DNA of 64,000 bases from the NCBI RefSeq assembly GCF_000812965.1, contig NZ_JSYN01000006.1, positions 1-64,000 on the forward strand, in the 5' to 3' direction. The stretch's first letter is position 1; each line of letters opens with the position of its first letter. The position numbers were made by a program, and so were the translations under genes. Shown piece by piece: positions 16,627 through 25,801 of the stretch. The stretch comes from Pedobacter kyungheensis (GTDB lineage Bacteria; Bacteroidota; Bacteroidia; Sphingobacteriales; Sphingobacteriaceae). The notes under the pieces were generated by a model. The model did not search any database, was not told where the DNA came from, and was given only the letters and a program-made list of their open reading frames with translations.

Positions 16627-18083
16627 TAGCTGATTGGGTTTAATTGTTCAAGTAAAATCTCTTTATCATCAAAATGATTCCTAACACCGTTTATTTCCTG
16701 GTATTTCTCATGTCCCTTTCCAGCAATTAAAATAATATCGCCTGGCTGAGCCAAGTGACAAGCTGTTTTAATGGCTTCTTTTCTATCTAAAATTGATAAT
16801 GTTTTACGCTTGTTGCTTGGCGATACACCGGCTTCCATTTCGCTGATAATCGTTTGCGGATCTTCAATACGGGGGTTATCAGAAGTCAGAATCACTTTAT
16901 CACTCCAATCACAAGCCACCTGCGCCATCACCGGACGTTTGGTTTTATCGCGATCTCCACCACAGCCAATTACCGTAATCACCTGCTCGGTACCTTTGCG
17001 GATATTGGCAATGGTACTCAGCACATTCTGCACTGCATCTGGAGTATGCGCATAATCCACAATACCGATAATCTTATCTGGCGAGGTGATATAATCAAAA
17101 CGGCCTTCAGCTCCAGACAAGCTACTTAACAGCGTCAACACCTTCAATTTATCCTGCTCAAGCAAAACAGCTGTACCGTACACCGCAAGTAAATTATAGG
17201 CATTAAATGAGCCAACCAGTTTAAAATAAACATCCTCGTTATCGATATCCAGGTGCAAACCGCTAAACTGATTTTCGATAATCTTAGCTTTGAAATCAGC
17301 CAACTGCTTAAGCGCATAAGTTTTTTTATGTGCTTTAGTGTTCTGCAACATCACCATACCGTTTTTATCGTCGGTATTGGTTAATGCAAAGGCCGTTTTA
17401 GGCAAGCCATCAAAAAATGCTTTCTTAGCTTTCAGGTAACTATCAAAAGTTTTATGAAAGTCTAAATGATCATGTGTAATATTCGAAAATACGCCACCTG
17501 CAAAAGTTAAACCCTCAATCCGGTGCTGAGCCACTGCGTGCGAGCTTACCTCCATAAAGCAGTAATCGCAGCCTGCATTTACCATATCCCTTAACAGCTG
17601 GTTAAGTGCAATCGGGTTTGGTGTAGTATGCGTAGCAGGCACCACGGTATCGTTAATGTAATTTTCGACCGTTGATAATAATCCTGTTTTATATCCCAGG
17701 GCTTTAAATAGCTTAAATAAAATGGTTGCAATGGTGGTTTTTCCGTTTGTACCGGTAATGCCAACCAGCTTCAAATCAGCTGAAGGATTACCAAAATAAT
17801 TACCAGCCATAATGCCCAAAGCAACCGAAGTGTTATCTACTTTAATGTAGCTTACTTCTGCATTTGGATTTTCGGGCAGATTTTCGCAAACAATCACGGT
17901 AGCTCCCTGAGCAATAGTCTGATCGATAAACTGATGGCCATCGGCCAGTGTACCTACTACTGCAAAGAAAACATCAGCTGCACCTACCTTACGCGAATCG
18001 AAATTCAGCGCATTGATTTCCCTATCGGTTTTACCAACCAATTCTTTAATCGTTACACCGTAAAGTAAATCTTGTAATTGCAT
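16626..18083 (-). CDS. murE: UDP-N-acetylmuramoyl-tripeptide synthetase MurE (meso-diaminopimelate type)
   Basis: A Mur ligase of 485 residues that adds the third stem-peptide residue. The P-loop [10 protein letters not shown] is at 108-117 and the DNPR motif is at 402-405; DNPR is the mark of meso-diaminopimelate-adding MurE, so the wall should be of the DAP type. I use the ATG at 18083 ([17 protein letters not shown]). A TTG at 18125 would extend the frame through the intergenic repeat AGTATCAAGTATTTAG and is unlikely. The stop overlaps mraY by one base. Confidence 0.96.
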   Translation of the reverse strand: MQLQDLLYGVTIKELVGKTDREINALNFDSRKVGAADVFFAVVGTLADGHQFIDQTIAQGATVIVCENLPENPNAEVSYIKVDNTSVALGIMAGNYFGNPSADLKLVGITGTNGKTTIATILFKLFKALGYKTGLLSTVENYINDTVVPATHTTPNPIALNQLLRDMVNAGCDYCFMEVSSHAVAQHRIEGLTFAGGVFSNITHDHLDFHKTFDSYLKAKKAFFDGLPKTAFALTNTDDKNGMVMLQNTKAHKKTYALKQLADFKAKIIENQFSGLHLDIDNEDVYFKLVGSFNAYNLLAVYGTAVLLEQDKLKVLTLLSSLSGAEGRFDYITSPDKIIGIVDYAHTPDAVQNVLSTIANIRKGTEQVITVIGCGGDRDKTKRPVMAQVACDWSDKVILTSDNPRIEDPQTIISEMEAGVSPSNKRKTLSILDRKEAIKTACHLAQPGDIILIAGKGHEKYQEINGVRNHFDDKEILLEQLNPIS

Positions 18084-18096
18084 TTTTTTTATTCTT

Positions 18097-18128
18097 AGTA
18101 TCAAGTATTTAGTATCAAGTATCAAGAC
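18097..18128. repeat. Short direct repeats in the ftsI-murE spacer
   Basis: AGTATCAAGTATTTAG, AGTATCAAGT and ATCAAGAC stand in tandem between ftsI and murE. Similar wording stands at 15180-15211. An ACCTTACACCTTAA word at 18149-18162 runs into the ftsI stop codon. Confidence 0.7.
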
Positions 18129-18158
18129 CTAAAGCCCTTAAACCTTTTACCTTACACC

Positions 18159-20261
18159 TTAATTCAATTCTATTTGTACACCTAATCCCTTACCCACTTT
18201 TGTACCAGCAGCTATCGACTGACTGATTACTTTGCCTGATCCGAAAACCTTTGTTTTTAACCCCGCATTTCCTAAAAGATACAAAGCATCTTTAAGTCCC
18301 ATTCCCGCTACGTTTGGCATTACACCTTTACGCTCGTTATTCTCCTGAAAAATGGTTCCTGCACTAGTATCTATTATATTGTAATATTCAGATTTTGACG
18401 CAAAAAGCGGCTTAAACCCGAATGCTTTATATACTTTTTGTGTAGCCTTACTTTGCCCGGCTTTTGTTGGCGGCGTACCGGTATTACCCACCAAACGGGT
18501 AGGCACATCATTGTACATCTGCATGTCGCTGGCATAAATGCGGTCGGCAATTTCTCTAAACACCGGACCTGAAACCGAAGCACCATAGTAATCGCCTTTA
18601 GGATCATTAATTACTACGATTAAAGAATACTTAGGCTTATCGGCCGGAAAATACCCTACAAAAGAAGCCTGATATTGTTTTTTTGCTTTATACCCCTTAT
18701 TCGCATCAGCTACCTGAGCCGTACCCGTTTTACCGGCAATCGGGTATAAAGGATTGTAAACAATCCGCTTTCCGCTCCCCTCGGTTACCACGCCTTCCAG
18801 CATTTTCTTGATCTTGCTCAGAGTAACATCTGAACAGATTTTGTCATTCATCACCCTGGCTTTAAACTGCTCGATTGGGTTCCCAAGTCTTCGGATTTCC
18901 TTCACAAAAATTGGCGCTACCATTTTACCATTGTTAGCCACTGCATTATACAGGGTAAGCATTTTCAACGGCGTTAACTGCATTTCATAACCATAAGCCA
19001 TTTGCGGCAGGGTCATGTTTTTGTTCCAGCTTCGGTTCGCTTTTATGTTCTTAACCACCGGTGTTGCCTCTCCCGGGATTTGCAGATCCATTTTTTTGTT
19101 CAGCTGCCAATCATACAGGTGATCGGTAAATTTCATCGGATCGCTACCATAGTGCATATTGATCAATTTCGCAATCGCAGCGTTTGAAGATTCTTCAAAT
19201 GCTTTTTTAGCGGTAACTGTTTCAATTTTCGGGTGCGAATCTTTAATCAGCTTACCAGGAATCTGATAATAACCTGTACCGATCATGGTATTGGTATCAA
19301 TCAGCTTATCTTCCAAGAGCGCCATGTAAGAGGCGAGTTTAAAAGTTGAACCGGGATCCTGGTTACCTGCAATGGCATAATTAAATTTCTCTTTATAAAC
19401 ACCTTCTTCCACTTTAGAGAAATTAGCTACTGCCCTGATTTCGCCCGTTGCCACTTCCATTAAAATCACTGTACCGTGATCGGCCTGCGATTTAATCAAC
19501 TGCTTTTCTAAAGCGCTTTGTGCCAAATCCTGCATATTCACATCGATGGTAGAAATGATATCAGCTCCATCTTTAGGGGCAACTTCCGCCTCTTCATTCA
19601 CCGGAATATAAACCCCACCAGCAATGCGCTGCATGAGTCTTTTTCCGGTTTCGCCGTTGATATATTCTTTATAAGCCCCTTCTAAACCTACCCCATTGGC
19701 CACGTTCTCGTTTTTATAACCAATTGTACGGGCCGCTAAAGCCTGAAAAGGAAGAATACGTTTATTTTGCTGCACCGCAATTAAGCCACCACTAAACTTA
19801 CCAATATTATAAAGCGGAAAGGTCCTGATCGTTTTCAGATCGGCATAACCCACTTTACGGTGAATTAATAAATAACGCGCACTATCCTGACGACCTTTAC
19901 GCAGGTAACGGGCATATTCTTTAGCGGTTTTATCCTGAAAAATCTGCGCCAGTTTATAACCCAGCGAATCTACCTTTTCGTTAAACACTTTATCCTCAGT
20001 AATACCACCGGCAAACATATCCATACGCAACTCGTACTCCGGAATTGAAGTAGCCAGCAAACTACCATCATTAGAGTAAATATTACCACGGGTTGCCTCC
20101 ACACTCACATATCGCGTAGAAAGACTATCTGCCATAGCTTTCCATTTTTTCCCCTGTACAAACTGCACCTGACCGAGGCGTAAAAACACCGCGAAAGCAA
20201 AAAGCACAATTAAGCCAAATGCCAGATATACACGAAGCAAGATGTTTGCTCTAATATTCAT
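18159..20261 (-). CDS. ftsI: Septal peptidoglycan transpeptidase FtsI (PBP2b/3 class) with a PASTA domain
   Basis: A class B penicillin-binding protein of 700 residues. A membrane anchor lies at about 10-30 and the dimerisation/pedestal region at about 55-230. In the transpeptidase domain, Ser305 is in the STFK motif, SSN is at 358-360 and KTGT at 511-514. The last 60 residues (MPNVAGMGLKDALYLLGNAG onward) are one PASTA repeat, as in SpoVD-like PBPs. I use the ATG at 20261 (MNIRANILLRVYLAFG), which overlaps the ftsL end by 11 bases; a TTG at 20273 would add four residues. It works with FtsW at the septum. Confidence 0.95.
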   Translation of the reverse strand: MNIRANILLRVYLAFGLIVLFAFAVFLRLGQVQFVQGKKWKAMADSLSTRYVSVEATRGNIYSNDGSLLATSIPEYELRMDMFAGGITEDKVFNEKVDSLGYKLAQIFQDKTAKEYARYLRKGRQDSARYLLIHRKVGYADLKTIRTFPLYNIGKFSGGLIAVQQNKRILPFQALAARTIGYKNENVANGVGLEGAYKEYINGETGKRLMQRIAGGVYIPVNEEAEVAPKDGADIISTIDVNMQDLAQSALEKQLIKSQADHGTVILMEVATGEIRAVANFSKVEEGVYKEKFNYAIAGNQDPGSTFKLASYMALLEDKLIDTNTMIGTGYYQIPGKLIKDSHPKIETVTAKKAFEESSNAAIAKLINMHYGSDPMKFTDHLYDWQLNKKMDLQIPGEATPVVKNIKANRSWNKNMTLPQMAYGYEMQLTPLKMLTLYNAVANNGKMVAPIFVKEIRRLGNPIEQFKARVMNDKICSDVTLSKIKKMLEGVVTEGSGKRIVYNPLYPIAGKTGTAQVADANKGYKAKKQYQASFVGYFPADKPKYSLIVVINDPKGDYYGASVSGPVFREIADRIYASDMQMYNDVPTRLVGNTGTPPTKAGQSKATQKVYKAFGFKPLFASKSEYYNIIDTSAGTIFQENNERKGVMPNVAGMGLKDALYLLGNAGLKTKVFGSGKVISQSIAAGTKVGKGLGVQIELN

Positions 20262-20673
20262 CGCTTTTAACAATTATTTTTTTTGGTGGTTCAATCAGTT
20301 CTTTTATCCCCAGGGTATCAACCTTTTTAGCAACCTCCGTCAGTTTACTTTTAAACATCAGATCGGCCTTTAGCGATTTATACTCCCATCGCAATTCTTT
20401 TACTTCTTTATTTAACTTATCAATGCGGCGCACATTGTTTACCGCAAAATGGCTATTGGCAATGTAAACCATCCCCAGAAAGGCCAAAAAACACAAATAA
20501 GGCAAAGCATCAGTTGCCGCCTCTTTACTTACTAATCCATCATTAAAAAGCTTGCTGATAAAGGAATTACTATCCATCTTCTCTTCAGCAGTTTTTGGCT
20601 TTTTGGGCGCAGCTTTTAATTCTGGCTCAGGTCCAACTTCCTCTTCTTCTATCTCCTCTCTAAACCTGTTCAT
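20251..20673 (-). CDS. ftsL: FtsL-like divisome protein
   Basis: A 140-residue bitopic protein with an acidic and Pro/Lys-rich cytoplasmic N-terminus (about 60 residues), one transmembrane helix at about 78-96 (ALPYLCFLAFLGMVYIANS), and a periplasmic coiled-coil segment (INKLN-type heptads, about 102-130). Sequence similarity to FtsL of other phyla is slight; the call rests on topology and on the position between rsmH and ftsI. It overlaps rsmH by 4 bases (ATGA) and ftsI by 11. It should recruit FtsI/FtsW with FtsQ. Confidence 0.8.
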   Translation of the reverse strand: MNRFREEIEEEEVGPEPELKAAPKKPKTAEEKMDSNSFISKLFNDGLVSKEAATDALPYLCFLAFLGMVYIANSHFAVNNVRRIDKLNKEVKELRWEYKSLKADLMFKSKLTEVAKKVDTLGIKELIEPPKKIIVKSDEY

Positions 20674-21575
20674 ATTTTTTCTGCAATTCTAAGTTTCGCA
20701 CTACGAGCCCGATTGTTTTGTGCAATCTCCTCATCAGTGGCTATAATCGCTTTACGTGTAATTACATTAAACGGCTTCTGCTGGTTCCCGAAGAAATCTT
20801 TCTCTACCTCACCCTGAAACTTACCTTTAGCCATGAAGTTTTTAACCGGCCTGTCTTCCAGGGAATGATAAGACATGACCACCAAATGCCCACCAGGTTT
20901 CAACACCTCAGCTGCTTGTTGTAAAAAATCTTCAAGCACCTGAATTTCTGCGTTCACCTCTATTCTGAGCGCCTGAAAAACCTGCGCGAGGTATTTATTT
21001 TCTTTTCCTTTAGGAATATTGGCCGATATAGCCGATTTTAAGCTATCGATATCAGTAAAGGGTTTCTCCAAACGCGCAGTAACAACAGCACGAGCCAAAG
21101 ACTTCGCATTCTTCACCTCACCATAAATCCCAAAAATTTTATGCAACTTATCTTCTGTATAGGTATTGAGAATCTCGGCAGCAGTTAAATTACGGTGCTG
21201 ATCCATGCGCATATCCAAATCCGCATTATGACGGATTGAAAAACCACGCTCAGGCACATCAAACTGATGAGAAGAAACCCCTAAATCAGCCAGAATACCA
21301 TCTACCTGTCTGAAACCTTTTAAACGCAGGTTATTTTTCAAGAAACCAAAGTTCTGATCGATAAACACGAAACGATCATCAGCAGGAATATTTGCCTGCG
21401 CATCCGGATCCTGATCAAAAGCAATTAAAGTACCTTTCGGACCTAAATGCTTTAAAATTTCTCTGGAATGGCCGCCACCACCAAAAGTAACATCCACATA
21501 AACCCCATCAGGCTTAATATTCAAACCATCGATACAAGGCTGCAACATTACAGGCACGTGGTAATTATTCTCCAT
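20670..21575 (-). CDS. rsmH: 16S rRNA (cytosine1402-N4)-methyltransferase RsmH
   Basis: A 301-residue SAM-dependent methyltransferase acting on C1402 of 16S rRNA. The SAM motif VDVTFGGGGHSREIL is at 28-42, FDQDPDA at 54-60, and GILADLGVSSHQFD plus ERGFSIRHNADLDMRMD follow in the usual order; near the end comes SYHSLEDRPVKNFM. The length is typical. The start overlaps the mraZ end by 11 bases and the stop overlaps ftsL, so the first genes of the cluster are tightly coupled. Confidence 0.96.
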   Translation of the reverse strand: MENNYHVPVMLQPCIDGLNIKPDGVYVDVTFGGGGHSREILKHLGPKGTLIAFDQDPDAQANIPADDRFVFIDQNFGFLKNNLRLKGFRQVDGILADLGVSSHQFDVPERGFSIRHNADLDMRMDQHRNLTAAEILNTYTEDKLHKIFGIYGEVKNAKSLARAVVTARLEKPFTDIDSLKSAISANIPKGKENKYLAQVFQALRIEVNAEIQVLEDFLQQAAEVLKPGGHLVVMSYHSLEDRPVKNFMAKGKFQGEVEKDFFGNQQKPFNVITRKAIIATDEEIAQNNRARSAKLRIAEKI

Positions 21576-22032
21576 CCGAACCTCCTTTCTTATCGCCCAT
21601 TACTTTTTGAGCCAGACTGGCAAAATTCGCCGGCACATCATCAAAAATATCTTCGTAAGATTTTTTATCCCAAACCTCGATGCGATCTAACTGGCAAGCC
21701 AAAACCAGATCACTACCGATACCTGCATACTCAACCAAAGATTTCGGCAACAGCACACGACCAGCAGCATCAAGCGAAAGCTCAGTTGCCCCACGCGTAA
21801 AAGCCCTCACAAAGGCACGGTTTTCCTGATCGTAAATATTAAGCTTGGCAAGGTCGGCTACAACAGCATCCCAAACATTTTTAGGATAGATAACCAGATT
21901 TTTCTCAAAACCACGGTTAATTATGAGCCCATCATTCTCGGCATTAGGCAATTGTTTCTTAAGCGCAGCAGGCACCATAAGGCGACCTTTTGCGTCAAGT
22001 TTACAATCAAATTCTCCTAAAAGTTGGGTCAT
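21565..22032 (-). CDS. mraZ: Transcriptional regulator MraZ
   Basis: A 155-residue DNA-binding regulator built of two SpoVT/AbrB-like repeats. Each repeat has the D-x-x-G-R hallmark: KLDAKGRLMVP (about 12-22) and SLDAAGRVLLP (about 88-98). MraZ proteins form ring-shaped oligomers and regulate their own dcw promoter by binding short direct repeats. Three such repeats lie 44-70 bases upstream of this start. First gene of the cluster; ATG at 22032. Confidence 0.95.
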   Translation of the reverse strand: MTQLLGEFDCKLDAKGRLMVPAALKKQLPNAENDGLIINRGFEKNLVIYPKNVWDAVVADLAKLNIYDQENRAFVRAFTRGATELSLDAAGRVLLPKSLVEYAGIGSDLVLACQLDRIEVWDKKSYEDIFDDVPANFASLAQKVMGDKKGGSDGE

Positions 22033-22075
22033 AGTGGTATCTACACTTTTTATCTAGTGTAAAAGTAAAGAGTTC

Positions 22076-22102
22076 TACCACTTTTTACCACTTTTTACCA
22101 CA
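22076..22102 (-). promoter_or_regulatory. Probable MraZ operator (three GTGGTA direct repeats)
   Basis: Read on the minus strand: GTGGTAAAAA, GTGGTAAAAA and GTGGTAGAAC in tandem, exactly 10 bases apart (about one helical turn). MraZ boxes known from other bacteria are short direct repeats with a G-T-G-G or T-G-G-G core at one-turn spacing. A further GTGGTA lies directly before the mraZ start. A TTTTCCACA word (22109-22117) matching the relaxed DnaA-box consensus is a few bases further upstream. The promoter itself is not clear. Confidence 0.75.
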
Positions 22103-22117
22103 AAAAAGTTTTCCACA

Positions 22118-22392
22118 TCGTTTTTGTTACAATTTGGAGGATGCAATATAGCCAGAATATATAGATTGCCATACTCAAAAACCCACTACAAGCTGATAAT
22201 AAGGCAATTAAAAATAATTTAACCAAAAGTGTCACGCCGGCCCATTTTTACCTGAAAATTCTAAGGTTTGAACTAAAAGCGCTCATTTATAGGTTTTAAA
22301 ACCTCCCGATCACCCCCATTTTTTAAGCTTAATTATTCAATTTTTGGGAAAATCTCCCACTTTCCAAATATCTCATGAGAGGTGGCGATTAC
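22118..22392. other. Divergent spacer between mraZ and the hexosaminidase gene
   Basis: AT-rich DNA between the mraZ operator and the LacI-type palindrome. I see no reading frame, terminator or repeat here. The spacer between the two divergent genes is 442 bases in all. Confidence 0.5.
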
Positions 22393-22408
22393 GCAAACGT
22401 TTGCCCGT
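22391..22408. promoter_or_regulatory. LacI-family-type operator palindrome before the hexosaminidase gene
   Basis: GCAAACGTTTGC (22393-22404) is a perfect 12-base palindrome with the central CG that is typical of LacI/PurR-family sites; flanking ACG and CGT extend it with one extra base on the right. It lies about 70 bases upstream of the ATG. Sugar-responsive control of the GH20 gene is inferred; the regulator is not in the window. Confidence 0.6.
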
Positions 22409-22474
22409 TATTTGCATTTTCTTTATCGGTTGTTTATCTCTAATTTGGGTTAAACTCACCTTTAAACACCAAAA

Positions 22475-24512
22475 ATGAAAACCAAAATCCTGAAAATGAT
22501 GCTGGCGCTGACTTTAAGCACTTCCATCGGTTTTGCCCAAACAAGCAAGTCCGGTAATCTCGCTTTAAACAGTATCATTCCTAAACCATTATCGGTTAGC
22601 GCCCATACTGGTAAATTTGAATTCAAACCTACCACACCTATTTATTACCAACCACAAGCGCAGGCACCAATAAGCGTATTCATTGGTCAACTGGCCGGTA
22701 GCACTGGTGTAAAAGCTAAGACTTTACCCCTAACCAACCAAAGCCAGGGCATTTTATTTATGGTATCAGATACCTTGAACAGCCTGGGCGAAGAAGGTTA
22801 CCGCATCAGGATTGCGCCAACTGCCATCAGCGTTTATGCCAAAACTGGTGCAGGGATATTTAATGCCACTCAAACCATCAGGCAGTTATTGCCAATACAG
22901 ATTGAAAGCAAAACCAATGGCAACACCGTATGGAGCATTCCTTGCGGTGAAATTACTGATAAACCACGCTACAGCTGGCGCGGTTACATGCAGGATGTTA
23001 GCCGCACTTTTTATGGCGTAGAGGTGATGAAGAAATATATGGATGTGATAGCATTGTATAAATTAAATGTATTGCACTTACACCTAACCGACGACCAGGG
23101 CTGGCGGATCGAAATTAAAAGGTATCCGTTGCTAACCAGTACCAAAAACCACTGTATTTGATAAAAGCACCAATCAACCTGCCGAAAGAAGTGGATTTTA
23201 TACGCAGGATCAAATCCGCGAGCTGGTTAAATATGCAGCACAACGAAATATTACCATTATTCCTGAAATTGATGTGCCCGGTCACTCCTGGCCTACCGTG
23301 TTGGCCTATCCCGAACTGGGCGTAAACCAAAACCGTAAACCAGATTATGTATTTCCGTTTCTGGATTCGTGGTCGCATTGGGGCAACCAGTTTACCCCAA
23401 ATACCCTCGACCCAACCAATGAAAAGGTTTACGAATTCTTAGATGGGGTATTTACTGAACTAGCCGACCTTTTCCCTGCGACTTATATTCATTTCGGTGG
23501 AGATGAGGTAAGGCATGTATTGTGGGAAAAGGAGCCACACGTGCAGGCCTTCATGAAAGAGAAATCGTTAAAGAATACCAACGAGCTGCAAAGTTATTTT
23601 GTACAGCGCATTTCTACCATTATTAAAAGTAAAGGCAAAAAACCAATTGGATGGAACGATATTTTAAGCGATGCAAAAAACCTGACCAAAGAAACAGCAA
23701 TTATGTCGTGGCTGGGTGATGAGGCTATTGCCGACGCCGCAAAGAATGGCTTTTATGCAGTAGCCACACCTACCGATCCGCTTTACTTCGACATTACCCA
23801 GGCCGACCGTAACGATGGTACCATGAGCGATCTGGCTTACGGCAACATCAATTCTTTAGAAAAGGTATACAATTACGAACCGGAAACAGGCTTAAATAAA
23901 GATGAAGCAAAATTTATTTTAGGCGTACAAGCCAATCAATGGACTGCAATTACGCAAGACTTGAAAGACATGAATATACAGAATTTCCCACGTTTAATGG
24001 CCCTGGCTGAAATAGCCTGGATACCAAAAGGGAATAAAGACCTGGATAACTTCAAAAAACGCTTAGCCAACAACCTAAAGCGCCTTGACTTGCTCAAAAT
24101 AGATTATTATAAACCGGGTGGCTATATTTCGGGCAAATGGACAGCTCAAGAAATTAGCAGCGAATACCAGCCCCTTAGCTGGGACGTGACCAAAAAAACC
24201 TATGCAAACGGCCGCATTACCACAGGGTTCTTTTATACCAACGGAGCTAATTTCATGGAAATCAGAAAGGTGGAACTGCTTCAGGATGGCAAAGTTGTAG
24301 CGCAGGATGAACACATTGGAATAGCCGATAAATTTAGGGGCACCAATAAGGTAAAAACATTTTTATATCACCTGCAGCTTAATCATTATAATCCGAAGGC
24401 TAAATACGAACTGAGAGCAGAAGTTAGGGGTATTAAAGGAACTGAAAGCTACGGCAATTTTACTTATAACCTGAGCCCGGACGATCGGCTGAATGTGGTA
24501 GAAAACAAATAA
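22475..24512 (+). pseudogene. GH20 beta-N-acetylhexosaminidase, split by a +1 frameshift
   Basis: The first frame (22475-23161) codes a signal peptide (MKTKILKMMLALTLSTSIGFA), the GH20 N-terminal domain and the start of the catalytic barrel (LHLHLTDDQGWRIEIKRYP), then ends LLTSTKNHCI and stop. From about 23136 the next frame continues without a gap: TTVFDKSTNQPAERSGFY, then PEIDVPGHSWPTVL, the catalytic pair in FGGDEVRH, and a C-terminal beta domain. The shift maps to a run of five A in ACCAAAAACC (about 23141-23150); one A fewer would give LLTSTKTTVFDKS and one protein of about 678 residues. All motifs are otherwise intact, so this is a very recent mutation, a phase-variable tract or a sequencing error. 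The enzyme would release GlcNAc from chitin-, glycan- or peptidoglycan-derived oligosaccharides. Confidence 0.85.
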
Positions 24513-24523
24513 TAATCCTGTTT

Positions 24524-24555
24524 CCAATATGTGCATGAATTCGTGTGCATATTGG
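24524..24555. terminator. Hairpin after the hexosaminidase gene
   Basis: CCAATATG and CATATTGG form the outer part of a stem that, allowing three G-U pairs, can extend to the central GAATTC. No T-run follows, so it may protect or end the mRNA rather than act as a classic intrinsic terminator. Confidence 0.45.
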
Positions 24556-24606
24556 ATTTGAAATAATCGAGCTCATCCTGGCGGGTTGTTGCCGAATTTC
24601 ATTTAA

Positions 24607-25164
24607 TTACAAAAGTGCGTGCAGATAATTGGCAGTATCCAAAAGCCCATTCCTACGCAGGCTTTCTAAAACTTCGTACTCATCCATAGCAGGGTTTTTC
24701 CTATTGAGAACCATCTCTCTGAAAGCCTTAATTGCCTGTTCTTGATTCAGATCAATAATATCGGTGAGAAAATCGTCGGCACTTTTCGCCTTTATACCAA
24801 AAATATCAAGGTATTCCTCCGGAAAATCCTTTAGGCTATTGGTAACAATCGCATTTGTCTTGATTGCGGCGGCCAGTACGTGGCGGTCATCCTCATCCGG
24901 AAGTTCCAGCTGTCCAACGAGCACCAGATAATTCTCAACTATTGCATCAGGGAAAGCCAGGTTTGCTTTTTGCACACGCTTCTGAGCTTCTTTTTCTTCA
25001 ACTCCATGTCTAAGCATTACCTCTTTCCACTCACCAAATATATTAGCACTCCACTTTGGCGTATAAAGATCAAAATGTGCAAACCAGAAAAGCAAATCCC
25101 TTATCACAACCGGATAAATCACATTGGTATCGAGCACAGCTTTAAACCTTACACTATGAATCAT
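24607..25164 (-). CDS. PIN-domain ribonuclease toxin (VapC-like)
   Basis: A 185-residue PIN-domain protein. The first catalytic Asp is in AVLDTNVIYP (Asp12). The acidic cluster LPDEDDRHVLAAAI in the middle and TNSLKDFPEE after it match the order of PIN active-site residues in the PIN_3 branch. PIN toxins cleave RNA and depend on divalent metal. The start is the ATG at 25164, inside the end of the upstream gene (11-base overlap), the arrangement expected of an antitoxin-toxin pair. A TTG at 25185 would add seven residues. The C-terminal 50 residues form a helical extension. Confidence 0.82.
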   Translation of the reverse strand: MIHSVRFKAVLDTNVIYPVVIRDLLFWFAHFDLYTPKWSANIFGEWKEVMLRHGVEEKEAQKRVQKANLAFPDAIVENYLVLVGQLELPDEDDRHVLAAAIKTNAIVTNSLKDFPEEYLDIFGIKAKSADDFLTDIIDLNQEQAIKAFREMVLNRKNPAMDEYEVLESLRRNGLLDTANYLHALL

Positions 25165-25609
25165 ACAACCCAAGCTCTTCGTCAAACCCCATGATATCGA
25201 TAATGTTCTTTTTCTGTTCAGCCTTCATCTTCTCCTTGTAAGCCAAAACATCCTCGAATTTAATTCTGCGATGCTTGCCTACTTTGATAAAGTCGATCGC
25301 ACCTTCTTCTAATAGCTTGACCAAATATGGCCTTGAACAACCCAGAATTTCGGCGGCCTTTTGGGTAGTTACTTCTGTTGCCACCGGAACTATAGAAACA
25401 GGCTTTCCCTCTCCCATAGCCTTTAAAATATCCCCAAGAAATGCCAAAGCCCTTACAGGTATTTTAATCCTTTCACCAGTTTCTTCAATTTCTATCTCCG
25501 TTTGTTCAGAATGGATATTTGAAAGTATAGATGATAAAGCAGGAAAAGATTCTATCGCCGTTTTCTGTTCTGATTTGGAAGGTCGACGTAATTGTTCAAT
25601 TGATATCAT
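25154..25609 (-). CDS. Antitoxin with excisionase/MerR-type helix-turn-helix
   Basis: A 151-residue protein. The DNA-binding part at about 80-130 reads VTTQKAAEILGCSRPYLVKL, then Glu-Glu-Gly and VGKHRRIKFEDVLAYKEKM, which is the excisionase-family winged HTH. The N-terminal 75 residues are unrecognised, and the C-terminal 25 residues (IMGFDEELGLYDS) are acidic and probably bind the toxin. It overlaps the PIN gene and lies directly downstream of a repeated operator-like sequence (25629-25660), so autoregulation with the toxin is likely. Confidence 0.78.
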   Translation of the reverse strand: MISIEQLRRPSKSEQKTAIESFPALSSILSNIHSEQTEIEIEETGERIKIPVRALAFLGDILKAMGEGKPVSIVPVATEVTTQKAAEILGCSRPYLVKLLEEGAIDFIKVGKHRRIKFEDVLAYKEKMKAEQKKNIIDIMGFDEELGLYDS

Positions 25610-25628
25610 GTTGCTATTTTTTACAAAA

Positions 25629-25660
25629 ATAAACGAAATATTCGAAATAAACGAAATATT
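25629..25660. promoter_or_regulatory. Direct-repeat operator of the toxin-antitoxin pair
   Basis: ATAAACGAAATATT occurs at 25629-25642 and 25647-25660, 18 bases apart, 20-50 bases before the antitoxin start. The central TATTCGAAATA adds a palindrome. Such iterated sites are where antitoxins usually bind; binding here is inferred. Confidence 0.6.
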
Positions 25661-25801
25661 AAAAATTAATTATCGCCAGCATTTCTCAATTTACTTATTT
25701 AGACTCATTAAAAATAATTTGGATAAGCGGGATTAAAACTATTTCTTTGTAGCAAAACAAATTCTGAAATACGTTCCCAGTCAAGGGTATATCTCCGCTA
25801 A

